Assembly (NCBI GenBank): GCA_905182525.1
Contig: CAJJBV010000002.1
Span: forward strand, 1-64,000
Source: Cryomorphaceae bacterium
GTDB lineage: Bacteria > Bacteroidota > Bacteroidia > Flavobacteriales_D > Parvicellaceae
Length of the DNA stretch: 64,000 nucleotides
Reading direction: 5' to 3'
Of the stretch, positions 54,942-63,993 are shown piece after piece. Both the position numbers and the translations under genes were made by a program. Each line of letters starts with the position of its first letter. Position 1 is the stretch's first letter. The notes beneath the pieces are model-generated. The model searched no databases and was not told the origin of the DNA. It saw only the letters and a program-made list of their open reading frames with translations.

Positions 54942-57371
54942 TTATCTTAAAACAGCTTTAAAATCTACTTCTAACTTTTTTTGAATTTTAGCTACAATTG
55001 CATCAACTTCTTCATCTTTTAAAGTTCTTTCTGGATGTAAAAATTCAAATCTAAACCCATACGCTTTTTTACCTTTTAAATTTTCATCTCTGTAGATATC
55101 AAATAAAGAAGATGACTGTAATATTGAGCTATTTACTTTGCTTATAGAATTTAAAATATCTTTCAATGAGACATCTTCATTAATTAAAATGGATAAATCT
55201 CTAAATACTTTTTGAAATTTGTTGATAGGTTTAAATTTAATTTTATTATTCTCCACTAACTTAATTATGTTGTCAAAATAAATTTCTGAAATAAAACAAT
55301 CATTTTTTATCCCTATAGATTTAGAGATTTCGTTTTTAATAGTTCCTAGTTTAGCTAGAATATGCCCCCCTTTTTTAATTAATATTCCTTCATTCCAATA
55401 AGAGTCCATTACAATTATTTCCTCTTCAAAGGCCACTCCCAAAGAGCTAAAAACACTTTCTACAATTCCTTTAAGTTGAAAAAAGCTACTTTTTATTTTT
55501 CCATTAAACCAATGTTCTTCATTTTGCAACCCAGCTGTTGCGATTAGCAATCTAGTATCTTCTAAATATTCATTGTTTTTAAAAGAATAAGCTTTTCCCC
55601 ATTCAAAAAGCCTCATATTTGGACTGCCATTAAACTGATTGTGTTTTAAGGACTCTAAAGCGCCATGAATTAAAGTTTTCCTAAGAAAGGCAGTATCTTT
55701 ACTAAGTGGATTTAGTAAAGAAATATAATCTTTGGAATCTGGTTCCTCAATATTAAAGTATTCTTTTTTTGTTAGTGAATTATTCATTATTTCAAAACCC
55801 CCTATACTAACCAAATGATTACTAATTTTTTGTTGAATAGAATGAAGACTTTTTAATTTAGGAATTGAAGCGGAAGCATTGAATTTTTCAGGGATTGGAA
55901 TATTATTATAACCATATATTCTTAGAACCTCTTCACAAATATCAATTTCACGAGTAACATCGTTTCTAAATGCGGGAACAGTTACTTTAGCTTTATTAGA
56001 TTTAGTATTACTTACTTTAATATCTAAATGACTTAAAAGTTCAGTTATAGTTTTATTGTCAAGGGAAATTCCACCAATTTTTCTGATTTTTTCAAAGTTT
56101 ATTTCAAAAGATAAATCTTTAATTTTCTCAGGATAAATATCAAATATTTCTGATGCAACATTTCCCCCAGAAATCTCTATTATCAATTCAGCAGCTTTAA
56201 TTAATGCTGGAATTACCATAGCTGGATCAACTCCTCTTTCGTATCTAAAAGAGGCATCTGTATTTAGTCCATGTCTTTTAGCAGTTTTTCTAATAGATAC
56301 AGGATTAAAAAGAGCACTTTCAATAAATATACTTTTAGTATTTTCCGTCACGCCTGATTCTAAACCCCCAAAAACTCCGGCCAAGCACATTTCTTTTTCA
56401 GAATTACAAATCATAATGTCGTCTTTATTTAGAGTTCTTTCTACTCCATCAAGAGTTGTGAAAATTGTTTTATTTTTTGGAGTTTTAATATTTATTTCAC
56501 CGCCTTTTACTTTTTCTAAATCAAAAGCATGAAGAGGCTGTCCATAATTATGAAGAATAAAATTAGTGACATCAACAATATTATTTATAGATTTCACACC
56601 AATAGAGTCTAATTTATTTATTAGCCATTTTGGACTTGATTTAACTTTTATATTTTCTATCACAATACCGCTGTATCTTTGGCATTGATCTGAGTTTTGG
56701 ATGTTTATATTTATTTTAACATTTTTTTGAATTGATTTCTTTTGTTTTTCTGGGACTGGAATTAGCGCAGAATTTGACGGTAATAATTTTTTAAATTTTA
56801 AAGCTGCTAATAAATCTCTTGCAACTCCATAATGACTCATGGAATCAGCTCTATTTGGAGTTAATCCAATTTCAAAAATAGTGTCATTTATCACATCAAA
56901 ATAATTTGAAGCAAGTGTTCCTGTCCGAGTCTCGCCGCTTAGAATTATAATACCGTCATGGCTACTTCCCAATCCAATTTCATCTTCGGCACAAATCATC
57001 CCAAAAGAATCTTCTCCTCTTATTTTTGCATTTTTAATTTCAAACGAGGGACCTTCTAAAGGATAAATAGTTGTTCCGGGTTTAGCAACAACTACTTTTT
57101 GACCTTTTTTTACGTTAGGTGCTCCACAAACTATTTTATAGTTTTCTTCTTCTCCTAGGTCAACTTGCGTAATATTTAACCTGTCTGCGTTAGGATGTTT
57201 TTCAACACTTTTAATTTCTCCAACTATTAAGCCTTTAAGACCCCCTTTAATACTTTCATAGATTTCCAATCTTTCAACTTCCAAGCCAATATCAGTTAGA
57301 AGTTCAGATGTTTCTATGGGGGCTAGTTTAAAGTCTAGAATATCTTTTAACCAATTGTAAGAAATTTTCAT
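54942..57371 (-). CDS. pheT: Phenylalanine--tRNA ligase beta subunit
   Basis: Beta subunit (809 aa from the chosen start) of phenylalanyl-tRNA synthetase, which works as an alpha2-beta2 tetramer; pheS is not in the window. From the start MKISYNWLKDIL come the tRNA-binding domain (about 40-150), B3/B4 editing domain, B5 (DICEEVLRIYGYNNIPIPE), and a C-terminal ferredoxin-fold anticodon-binding domain (FRDLSILINEDVSLKDI to AYGFRFEFLHPERTL). The open frame runs 17 codons farther upstream; ATG 57371 gives the canonical N terminus. Confidence 0.96.
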   Translation of the reverse strand: MKISYNWLKDILDFKLAPIETSELLTDIGLEVERLEIYESIKGGLKGLIVGEIKSVEKHPNADRLNITQVDLGEEENYKIVCGAPNVKKGQKVVVAKPGTTIYPLEGPSFEIKNAKIRGEDSFGMICAEDEIGLGSSHDGIIILSGETRTGTLASNYFDVINDTIFEIGLTPNRADSMSHYGVARDLLAALKFKKLLPSNSALIPVPEKQKKSIQKNVKININIQNSDQCQRYSGIVIENIKVKSSPKWLINKLDSIGVKSINNIVDVTNFILHNYGQPLHAFDLEKVKGGEINIKTPKNKTIFTTLDGVERTLNKDDIMICNSEKEMCLAGVFGGLESGVTENTKSIFIESALFNPVSIRKTAKRHGLNTDASFRYERGVDPAMVIPALIKAAELIIEISGGNVASEIFDIYPEKIKDLSFEINFEKIRKIGGISLDNKTITELLSHLDIKVSNTKSNKAKVTVPAFRNDVTREIDICEEVLRIYGYNNIPIPEKFNASASIPKLKSLHSIQQKISNHLVSIGGFEIMNNSLTKKEYFNIEEPDSKDYISLLNPLSKDTAFLRKTLIHGALESLKHNQFNGSPNMRLFEWGKAYSFKNNEYLEDTRLLIATAGLQNEEHWFNGKIKSSFFQLKGIVESVFSSLGVAFEEEIIVMDSYWNEGILIKKGGHILAKLGTIKNEISKSIGIKNDCFISEIYFDNIIKLVENNKIKFKPINKFQKVFRDLSILINEDVSLKDILNSISKVNSSILQSSSLFDIYRDENLKGKKAYGFRFEFLHPERTLKDEEVDAIVAKIQKKLEVDFKAVLR

Positions 57372-57499
57372 AAAAATAAAAGGTTTTACAATGTAAAAAT
57401 AACTGCTTTTCTTGGGTGACAAAAAATAAGAGCAATAAAATACTTTCTAAGTATATTCAACTATTAGTTTAAAATATGTATGATGATGTAAAATTTTTA

Positions 57500-57507
57500 T
57501 ATTTTTG
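57500..57507 (+). promoter_or_regulatory. Candidate -7 element for tRNA-Phe
   Basis: TATTTTTG matches TAnnTTTG and ends 14 bases before the tRNA 5' end. The -33 TTG is not evident. Confidence 0.4.
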
Positions 57508-57521
57508 GCGCTCTTAAAGTT

Positions 57522-57594
57522 GGTGCCTTAGCTCAGTTGGTAGAGCAATGGACTGAAAATCCATGTGTCCCTGGTTCGATTCCTGGAGGCACCA
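57522..57594 (+). tRNA. tRNA-Phe (anticodon GAA)
   Basis: Plus-strand cloverleaf: acceptor GGTGCCT/AGGCACC, D arm GCTC...GAGC, anticodon loop CTGAAAA (GAA), T loop TTCGATT, discriminator A, no encoded CCA. A terminator follows directly. Confidence 0.96.
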
Positions 57595-57600
57595 CTTATT

Positions 57601-57631
57601 AAAAGCTCTCTATAAATGAGAGCTTTTTTTT
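57601..57631 (+). terminator. Rho-independent terminator after tRNA-Phe
   Basis: 10-bp stem AAAAGCTCTC/GAGAGCTTTT (57601-57610 with 57618-57627), loop TATAAAT, then a T run to 57631. It ends the single-tRNA unit and separates it from the histidine kinase gene. Confidence 0.9.
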
Positions 57632-57691
57632 GTGAAAACAAATATTTTTTCAATTTTTTCAAGCTTTTACTAATTCAATTATTATATCAGT

Positions 57692-57699
57692 TAAATTTG
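57692..57699 (+). promoter_or_regulatory. Candidate -7 element for the histidine kinase operon
   Basis: TAAATTTG matches TAnnTTTG and ends 12 bases before ATG 57712, so the leader would be only a few bases. It supports the shorter start of the kinase. No clear TTG at -33. Confidence 0.4.
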
Positions 57700-57711
57700 T
57701 ATGATTTCAAA

Positions 57712-58611
57712 ATGGTCATGAAGAACAATAAAACGATATTAATCTTTTACTTTTTAATTGCCTATGTAATTTTACAGTTCATTTGGTGGGGATATCATAT
57801 TTACTCACTTACAGGGCAATTAAATAATAGCGAAGCTTATATAGATAGCAGGCTAAAAATGATTGCAGGTGAGGGAACTGTATTTATTATAATAATTTGT
57901 TTAGGTGCCATTTACGTCATTAGATCGTTCTACAAAGACATTAACTTATCAAAAAAAGAAAAAAACTTTGCACTTTCAGTTACTCATGAACTAAAGACTC
58001 CAATTGCTTCTTCAAAATTATTTGCTGAAACCCTATTACAGAGAGAGGATCTTAGTAAAAGCCAAGTAAAAACCAGTTTAGAAAAAATTATTTATGAGCA
58101 AAATAGATTGAATGAATTGGTAGAAAAAATTTTATTAGTCAGCACCATCGATGAAATGAAAAATGACATTCATATAAAACCAATTTCGTTTTATAATATA
58201 CTTAATCAAGTAATTGAAGAAGGAGGAAACTCTCATAAAATATCCAATAAAATTCCAGATGACATCGTATTTAACGGGGACGATTTTTATTTAATATCGT
58301 TATTTCAAAACTTGTTGGATAATGCTAAAAAATACTCTCCAAAAGATTCTGAAATTAATTTTTATGCCGAAAACCACCCAACCAAAATAATTATATATAT
58401 TTCAGATCAAGGTGTTGGTATAAAGGATGGCGAGAAGTTAAAAATATTTGATAGGTTTTATAGAATTGAAGATGAAGATACAAGGTCTTCAAAAGGAACT
58501 GGATTGGGATTATTTTTAGTCAATCAAATTGTAAAAATGCACGGCGGGAAAATCGCTTGTAAAGACAATATTCCTAATGGATGCATCTTTCAAATTCAGT
58601 TTAAAAAATAA
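57712..58611 (+). CDS. Sensor histidine kinase, orphan
   Basis: Two-helix membrane histidine kinase (299 aa) with a very short periplasmic part: TM1 about 8-28, TM2 about 57-74, then HisKA with phosphoacceptor His92 (FALSVTHELKTP), and HATPase with N box LLDNAKKYSP, G1 DQGVGIKDG and G2 KGTGLGLFLVNQI. ATG 57712 (or 57718) is chosen over the frame opening at 57616, which would begin inside the terminator. No response regulator is adjacent. The next gene is gpmI, 1 base downstream, and the two may share a transcript. Confidence 0.9.
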   Translation: MVMKNNKTILIFYFLIAYVILQFIWWGYHIYSLTGQLNNSEAYIDSRLKMIAGEGTVFIIIICLGAIYVIRSFYKDINLSKKEKNFALSVTHELKTPIASSKLFAETLLQREDLSKSQVKTSLEKIIYEQNRLNELVEKILLVSTIDEMKNDIHIKPISFYNILNQVIEEGGNSHKISNKIPDDIVFNGDDFYLISLFQNLLDNAKKYSPKDSEINFYAENHPTKIIIYISDQGVGIKDGEKLKIFDRFYRIEDEDTRSSKGTGLGLFLVNQIVKMHGGKIACKDNIPNGCIFQIQFKK

Positions 58612-58612
58612 A

Positions 58613-60118
58613 ATGGCAAAAAAAGTAGGGTTAATAATTTTAGATGGATGGGGATTAGGAGCAAAAGATGATTCAGATGGAGTTTATCTAGCAAAAACTC
58701 CTTTTTATGATGATCTAATTAAAAAACTCCCCAATGCACTTTTAAAAACATTTGGAAAAGATGTTGGGCTCCCTGATAAACAAATGGGAAATTCTGAAGT
58801 TGGCCATTTAAACATAGGCGCCGGAAGAATTGTTTATCAAGACTTGTTACGTATAAATAATGCAATTAAAGATGAGACCTTTTTTAAAAATCCTCAACTT
58901 TTTAATGCAATTAATGCAGCAAATAAAAACAACTCTAATATTCATTTAATGGGGTTAGTTTCTAATGGCGGCGTCCATTCTTCATTGAATCATTTATTAT
59001 CATTGTGCTCATTCTTAAAAGAAAATTTTTCTGGCAATGTTTTTATCCATGGGTTTAGTGATGGTAGAGATTGCAGTCCAAGGTCTGGAATCGAATCTTT
59101 CAAAAAGCTTAATGAACACATCAAAGATTCTAATATAGTTTTATCATCAATTATTGGAAGATACTTTGCCATGGACAGAGACCAAAGGTGGAATAGGATT
59201 AAAAAGGCTTACGACCTTTTAATTGAAGGTAAAGGAAAATTGAAAAAAGATTATAAAACAGCTTTTGAAGAAAGCTATTCTAATAATATTACAGATGAGT
59301 TTTTGGAGCCAGTTAAAATTCTAGATAGCAATGGAACTATTGATAATAATGACACTGTTATATGCTTTAACTTTAGAACAGATAGATGCAGACAAATCAC
59401 CACAGCTTTATCTCAAAAAGATTTCAAGAATTATGGGATGAAAACAAAACCTCTTAATTTTTTCACCATGACAAACTATGACAGAAGATTTAAAAATATT
59501 GAAGTTATATATGACAAGGACAACTTAAAAATGACATTGGGGGAGGTTTTAAGTATTAATAACAAAACACAATTAAGAATTGCTGAAACAGAAAAGTATC
59601 CACATGTTACTTATTTTTTTAGTGGTGGAAGAGAAAAAGAATTTGAAGGTGAATCTAGAATTGTAGTAAGCTCACCTAAAGTAGCTACCTACGACTTAGA
59701 GCCAGAGATGAGTGCTCTAAAAGTAACTTCCAGTGCGATAGAATTTATTAATAAAAAAACTCCTGATTTTGTTTGTTTAAATTTTGCAAACCCAGACATG
59801 GTTGGTCATACCGGAGTTCCAGTAGCAATTCTTAAAGCATGTGAAACTGTAGATAAATGTTTAGAAAAAATTGTACACACTCTTAAAGCGCTCGATTATT
59901 CTGCAATAATTATTGCGGATCATGGCAATGCTGAGTTAATGAAAAATAAAGATGGCTCTCCACATACTGCCCATTCAATTAATATGGTTCCAATAATTGT
60001 ACTTGATAAAAAGGTAAGTGTAGTTAAAAATGGTAAGCTTGGAGATATTGCTCCTTCAATTCTAGATTTAATGAAAATAGCTCAACCTAAAGAGATGTCT
60101 GGTAAAAGTCTTATTTAG
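58613..60118 (+). CDS. gpmI: 2,3-bisphosphoglycerate-independent phosphoglycerate mutase
   Basis: Manganese-dependent phosphoglycerate mutase (501 aa) interconverting 3- and 2-phosphoglycerate in glycolysis. The phosphoserine is Ser61 in MGNSEVGHLNIGAG, with N-terminal metal ligand DGWG, and the C-terminal metal block NPDMVGHTG and IADHGNAELM. ATG 58613 precedes AKKVGLIILDGWG; an earlier in-frame ATG lies inside the kinase gene. Intact and full length. Confidence 0.97.
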   Translation: MAKKVGLIILDGWGLGAKDDSDGVYLAKTPFYDDLIKKLPNALLKTFGKDVGLPDKQMGNSEVGHLNIGAGRIVYQDLLRINNAIKDETFFKNPQLFNAINAANKNNSNIHLMGLVSNGGVHSSLNHLLSLCSFLKENFSGNVFIHGFSDGRDCSPRSGIESFKKLNEHIKDSNIVLSSIIGRYFAMDRDQRWNRIKKAYDLLIEGKGKLKKDYKTAFEESYSNNITDEFLEPVKILDSNGTIDNNDTVICFNFRTDRCRQITTALSQKDFKNYGMKTKPLNFFTMTNYDRRFKNIEVIYDKDNLKMTLGEVLSINNKTQLRIAETEKYPHVTYFFSGGREKEFEGESRIVVSSPKVATYDLEPEMSALKVTSSAIEFINKKTPDFVCLNFANPDMVGHTGVPVAILKACETVDKCLEKIVHTLKALDYSAIIIADHGNAELMKNKDGSPHTAHSINMVPIIVLDKKVSVVKNGKLGDIAPSILDLMKIAQPKEMSGKSLI

Positions 60119-60222
60119 TCATTTGAGATTATTATAATAAAATTTTAAATCATACTTAGACAGTATAAAGTTTAATTTTTATTACTCGTATATTAACTTA
60201 ATAATAAAGTTTAGAATTAATT

Positions 60223-61614
60223 ATGACACAAGATTATATCGAAAAAAATAAAGATAAATTTTTAAATGAACTCTTTGAATTTATTAAGATCCCATCGGTT
60301 AGTGCGGATATAAAATTTAAGCAGGAAGTTTTAAAAGCTGCAAGTTTTTTGGAAGAAAACCTAATAAAAATTGGGGCTGACAATGTTCAAGTCTTTCAAA
60401 CCTTAGGATACCCAATTGTATATGCAGATAAAATCATTGACCCTAATTTACCTACAATTTTAGTATACGGCCATTATGATGTTCAACCTGCTGATCCTTA
60501 CGAATTATGGGACTCAGACCCATTTAACCCAGTAGTTAAAAAAACTAAAATACACCCTCAGGGAGCTATTTTCGCAAGAGGAGCTTGTGATGATAAAGGA
60601 CAGATGTTTATGCATTTAAAAGCTTTTGAAGCTATGTATAAATCTAATGAGCTTTATTGTAATGTTAAATTCATGTTTGAAGGTGAAGAGGAAGTAGGGT
60701 CTTCTAATTTAGAAAAATTCGTTCGATCAAATATTGATCTTTTAAAAGCAGATGTAGTATTGGTTTCGGATACCGGCATTATAAATAATTCTACACCTTC
60801 AATTTGTGTTGGATTAAGAGGGTTAAGTTATGTTGAAGTGGAAGTTACAGGGCCTAACAGAGATCTACATTCTGGACTTTATGGCGGTGCAGTTGCCAAC
60901 CCAATCAATGTTCTTTCTAAAATGATTGCTTCTTTACACAACGAAAATGGAACAATCAATATCCCTGGATTTTATAATGATGTAATCCAGGTAAGTAATT
61001 CCGATAGAAAAGAAATGGCCAAAGCTCCATTTAATCTTGAAGAATATCAGTCAGATCTATCCATTAAAGAAGTTTATGGTGAAGAAGGGTTTACAACTAA
61101 TGAAAGAAATTCAATACGACCAACATTAGATGTAAATGGAATATGGGGAGGCTATATTGGAGAAGGGGCAAAAACTGTTTTGCCTTCAAAAGCAAGTGCT
61201 AAAATTTCTATGAGACTTGTTCCCAATCAAAAGTCTACAAACATCACTAATTTATTTGAAACCCATTTTAAAAAGATTGCTCCTAATTATGTAAAAGTAA
61301 AAGTAACTCCGCATCATGGAGGTGAAGGGGTTGTTATTCCAACAGATTTCCCAGCATATTTAGCTGCTAAAAAGGCTATGGAAACTACATTTGGTAAAAC
61401 TCCTATTCCAGTAAGAAGTGGAGGAAGCATTCCAATTGTTCCAATGTTTGAAGAGGTGTTAGGACTTAAAACAATCCTTTTGGGGTTCGGTTTAGATTCG
61501 GATGTAATTCATTCTCCAAATGAGCATTTCGGATTATTTAATTTTTATAAGGGTATTGAAACAATTCCTTGTTTTTATAAAAATTATGCTGAAATCATGG
61601 CCTCTGAAAAATGA
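60223..61614 (+). CDS. M20 family dipeptidase
   Basis: Zinc dipeptidase (463 aa) of the CNDP/DapE-like M20 group. Metal and catalytic sites: YGHYDVQP (His84, Asp86), ARGACDDKGQM (Asp123/124), and EGEEEVGS (Glu154/155), with later HSP near the C terminus (DVIHSPNEHFGLFN). Cytosolic, no signal peptide. Cleaves small peptides. Overlaps the following lipoprotein gene by 4 bases. Confidence 0.93.
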   Translation: MTQDYIEKNKDKFLNELFEFIKIPSVSADIKFKQEVLKAASFLEENLIKIGADNVQVFQTLGYPIVYADKIIDPNLPTILVYGHYDVQPADPYELWDSDPFNPVVKKTKIHPQGAIFARGACDDKGQMFMHLKAFEAMYKSNELYCNVKFMFEGEEEVGSSNLEKFVRSNIDLLKADVVLVSDTGIINNSTPSICVGLRGLSYVEVEVTGPNRDLHSGLYGGAVANPINVLSKMIASLHNENGTINIPGFYNDVIQVSNSDRKEMAKAPFNLEEYQSDLSIKEVYGEEGFTTNERNSIRPTLDVNGIWGGYIGEGAKTVLPSKASAKISMRLVPNQKSTNITNLFETHFKKIAPNYVKVKVTPHHGGEGVVIPTDFPAYLAAKKAMETTFGKTPIPVRSGGSIPIVPMFEEVLGLKTILLGFGLDSDVIHSPNEHFGLFNFYKGIETIPCFYKNYAEIMASEK

Positions 61615-62051
61615 AAAATTTATTTTTTGTTTTATTTTTAATAATATTTTCCTCTTGCAGTATTTATAAGCCTGTAGAGTTTAAAGGGATAAGTAATTAT
61701 TCATTTTCTAAAAAAGATGGATGTAAGCCAATCTGTATTGAGCTAAATATTTATAATCCAAACCCTTACGATATAACTTTTAAATCTGCCATTATAAAAG
61801 GATCTGTAGGTAAACATAATTTAGGGGAATTAAATTTTTCAGAATTATATAGTTTAAAAAAAATGACACTTTCGAATATTAATTTAAAATTTGATAGTGA
61901 ACTTAATAGTTTCATGCCTTTAGCAGCTGGGATTTTTAATTATATTTCAGGATCTGAAGTTGTTCTTTCAATTGATGGAATACTTAATGTGAAAGTATTG
62001 GGGTTTTCAAAAAATATTTTAATCAATCAATCAATAGCGATTACAGAATAG
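61611..62051 (+). CDS. LEA-2 family lipoprotein
   Basis: Small lipoprotein (146 aa) with lipobox Cys16 (IIFSSCSIYK). The rest is a single LEA-2/WHy-like beta domain, shown by IELNIYNPNPYDITFKSAII and the final SIDGILNVKVLGFSKNI. Function unknown, envelope-located. Co-translated with the dipeptidase (ATGA overlap). Confidence 0.8.
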   Translation: MKNLFFVLFLIIFSSCSIYKPVEFKGISNYSFSKKDGCKPICIELNIYNPNPYDITFKSAIIKGSVGKHNLGELNFSELYSLKKMTLSNINLKFDSELNSFMPLAAGIFNYISGSEVVLSIDGILNVKVLGFSKNILINQSIAITE

Positions 62052-62114
62052 CTTTGTACGTAAAATGATTACGTTGTAGTTTCTCATCTTTGGTGTGTAT
62101 TAAAATTATCACTA

Positions 62115-62441
62115 ATGACAACAAAGAAACATTCTAAAATCAACTTCCAAGTAAATTATATTATTTACGAAAAAAATGATACTGCAATTTTACTTGATGG
62201 TGCTTTTTATATTAACGACAAAGCCTACTTTACTTCAATTCCCTTAAACTTAGTACGTTTTAGTTACCTATGTGAAAAAACCATTGGATTTAAAAAGACT
62301 AATATTATTTGGAATAATCTTCTTAATAATAATGACCAAGTTTCAGAAATTGCACCTAAAAACTTCTTAGGAAACGATTTAATTATTTCTACAAATGAGT
62401 CATTCTTAAACCAACAATTATTTAAATTAAAAACAGCATAA
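62115..62441 (+). CDS. Hypothetical protein, partner of HIRAN-like gene
   Basis: No family recognised. A 108-residue soluble protein with mixed alpha/beta content, no signal peptide and no obvious motif. The ATG of the HIRAN-like gene lies 1 base after its stop. It probably shares a transcript with that gene. Confidence 0.55.
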   Translation: MTTKKHSKINFQVNYIIYEKNDTAILLDGAFYINDKAYFTSIPLNLVRFSYLCEKTIGFKKTNIIWNNLLNNNDQVSEIAPKNFLGNDLIISTNESFLNQQLFKLKTA

Positions 62442-62442
62442 A

Positions 62443-62784
62443 ATGAAAACAATAGCAATTACAAAAAATCTAGAAGTTATGTTACCTAAAATGGGGATAA
62501 TGACTCATTTAGTAGAATTAACAAGACACGATTACATATATGTAAAAGATCGTCTTAAAATAAATGATATTTTAAGTATAGAATCTGATAATAGTAGATT
62601 CTGGGAGCAGAATTCTTTAGCCATATTTTACAAAGGATTTAAACTAGGCTATCTAAATAGTTCAATAAATAACGTTGTCCAAAAAATGATTAATAAATTT
62701 GGTGATGTACATATAACATTGAAAAACAAACCTATTGGAAATAACCCTTTTGAAGGGGTTGATATTTTAATTCAAATAGGGTAA
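62443..62784 (+). CDS. HIRAN-like domain protein
   Basis: A 113-residue protein matching the HIRAN domain pattern: a basic opening strand, then LKINDILSIESDNSRFWEQN (in place of L.VGdel.LvREPdNpyDpnA), SLAIFYKGFKLGYLNSSINN (AIxVy..g.klGYlpr.i) and a final VHITL strand. HIRAN domains bind damaged or single-stranded DNA ends in larger proteins; stand-alone versions are less well understood. Intact. Confidence 0.65.
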   Translation: MKTIAITKNLEVMLPKMGIMTHLVELTRHDYIYVKDRLKINDILSIESDNSRFWEQNSLAIFYKGFKLGYLNSSINNVVQKMINKFGDVHITLKNKPIGNNPFEGVDILIQIG

Positions 62785-63993
62785 TTATTTTAACAACCAA
62801 ATCGCTGGATTTACAGTATTTAATCCCTCAGCAAGAATTCTCCAAATTTCAAAATGGGCTTCTGAAATACCTGATTCTTTAGCTAGTAGTCTACCAACTT
62901 TAGTTCTAACTTTAATTCGGTCTCCCTTTTTAACATAAACTTCTTTTAGATTTGCATATACAGTTCTATATTCACCGTGACTTACCATAACTACTTTACC
63001 TGCTCCAGGAATAATTAAAACACTAGTTACTTCCCCTCCAAATACTGCTCTAACGTTTGCATTTTTCGAAGTTGTAATATCTATTCCATTATTGTCTACA
63101 GTAGCAGTAGTAACCAAATGATGTTGGTGTTTGCCGTATTTACTAGTGATCTCCCCCTTTTCTACAGGCCAAATTAATCTCCCTTTATTTTTATTAAAAT
63201 TTTTGGACAATGCTATCCCTTCAGGAGTAGCATCAAACTTAGATTTTTTTAATTTTTCTAAAGCTCGAATTTCATCTTCAATAGCTTTTTTAACAGCTTT
63301 TGCAATTTCTCTTCTTTTAAGGTTACTCTTTTCTAATTCTTTGGCTAAATTTTCTTCATTATTTTTTATTTTATTTAATGACACTAGTTGGGCATTCTTA
63401 TCAACCAGGTAATTAACTTTCTCATCTTTTTTAATTTTGAGAAGATTTTTTTTATTTATAATTTCTTTTCCAAACTCTTCTTTTTTTAACTTAAGGTTAA
63501 TTTGAGTTTTCTTGATTCTATCAATTTGTTTTAAACGATAGTCTTTATAATGTTGAATATATTTCATCCTATGGAAGGCCTCTGAAAAAGTAGAAGATGA
63601 AACAATATAGAGGAATTTATAGTTGGGATCTCTATTTTTAAAAGCATACAATAACATTTTTTCATATTCTTCTTTTAGAATTTTGTTAGTATTACTTAAT
63701 GAATTTATCTGTCTATTAACTTTATTTATTTTCTCATCCATTTTCCTTAACTGAAAATTATAATTATCAATAAGCTTTTGACGATAATTAATCTGTTTGT
63801 CAACAATATTAATTTCACTAAGTGTGAGTTTTTTTGTTGCACGAGTCTGCTTAATTAAATCTTTTGTATGATTAATTTTCTCAATTAAATTTTTTTCTTG
63901 CTTTTTAAGTAAAGCACTTTTCTTCTGACCAAAAAAAATGGAAGGAATAAAAAAAATAAAAAAAGCAGATATATAGATTAATTTACTGTTCAT
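62785..63993 (-). CDS. EnvC-like murein hydrolase activator (degenerate LytM)
   Basis: Exported coiled-coil/LytM protein (402 aa). Signal peptide about 1-22, long coiled coil about 25-265, then a LytM (M23) domain from about 275 (WPVEKGEITSKYGKHQHH). The catalytic HxGxD reads NNGID and the YxHL His reads YANL, so it should lack hydrolase activity, as in EnvC, which activates amidases during cell separation. The usual ISEAHFEIW end remains. Two bases separate it from the convergent HIRAN gene. Confidence 0.88.
   Translation of the reverse strand: MNSKLIYISAFFIFFIPSIFFGQKKSALLKKQEKNLIEKINHTKDLIKQTRATKKLTLSEINIVDKQINYRQKLIDNYNFQLRKMDEKINKVNRQINSLSNTNKILKEEYEKMLLYAFKNRDPNYKFLYIVSSSTFSEAFHRMKYIQHYKDYRLKQIDRIKKTQINLKLKKEEFGKEIINKKNLLKIKKDEKVNYLVDKNAQLVSLNKIKNNEENLAKELEKSNLKRREIAKAVKKAIEDEIRALEKLKKSKFDATPEGIALSKNFNKNKGRLIWPVEKGEITSKYGKHQHHLVTTATVDNNGIDITTSKNANVRAVFGGEVTSVLIIPGAGKVVMVSHGEYRTVYANLKEVYVKKGDRIKVRTKVGRLLAKESGISEAHFEIWRILAEGLNTVNPAIWLLK

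Noticed and set aside
57616-57711. Upstream extension of the histidine kinase beginning at the ATG at 57616
   Set aside because: That ATG lies inside the terminator hairpin after tRNA-Phe and would give a poor N terminus; a promoter element sits after it.
62785-63200. Missing catalytic residues in the EnvC-like LytM domain as a novelty
   Set aside because: EnvC proteins are known to be catalytically inactive activators; the pattern is established.
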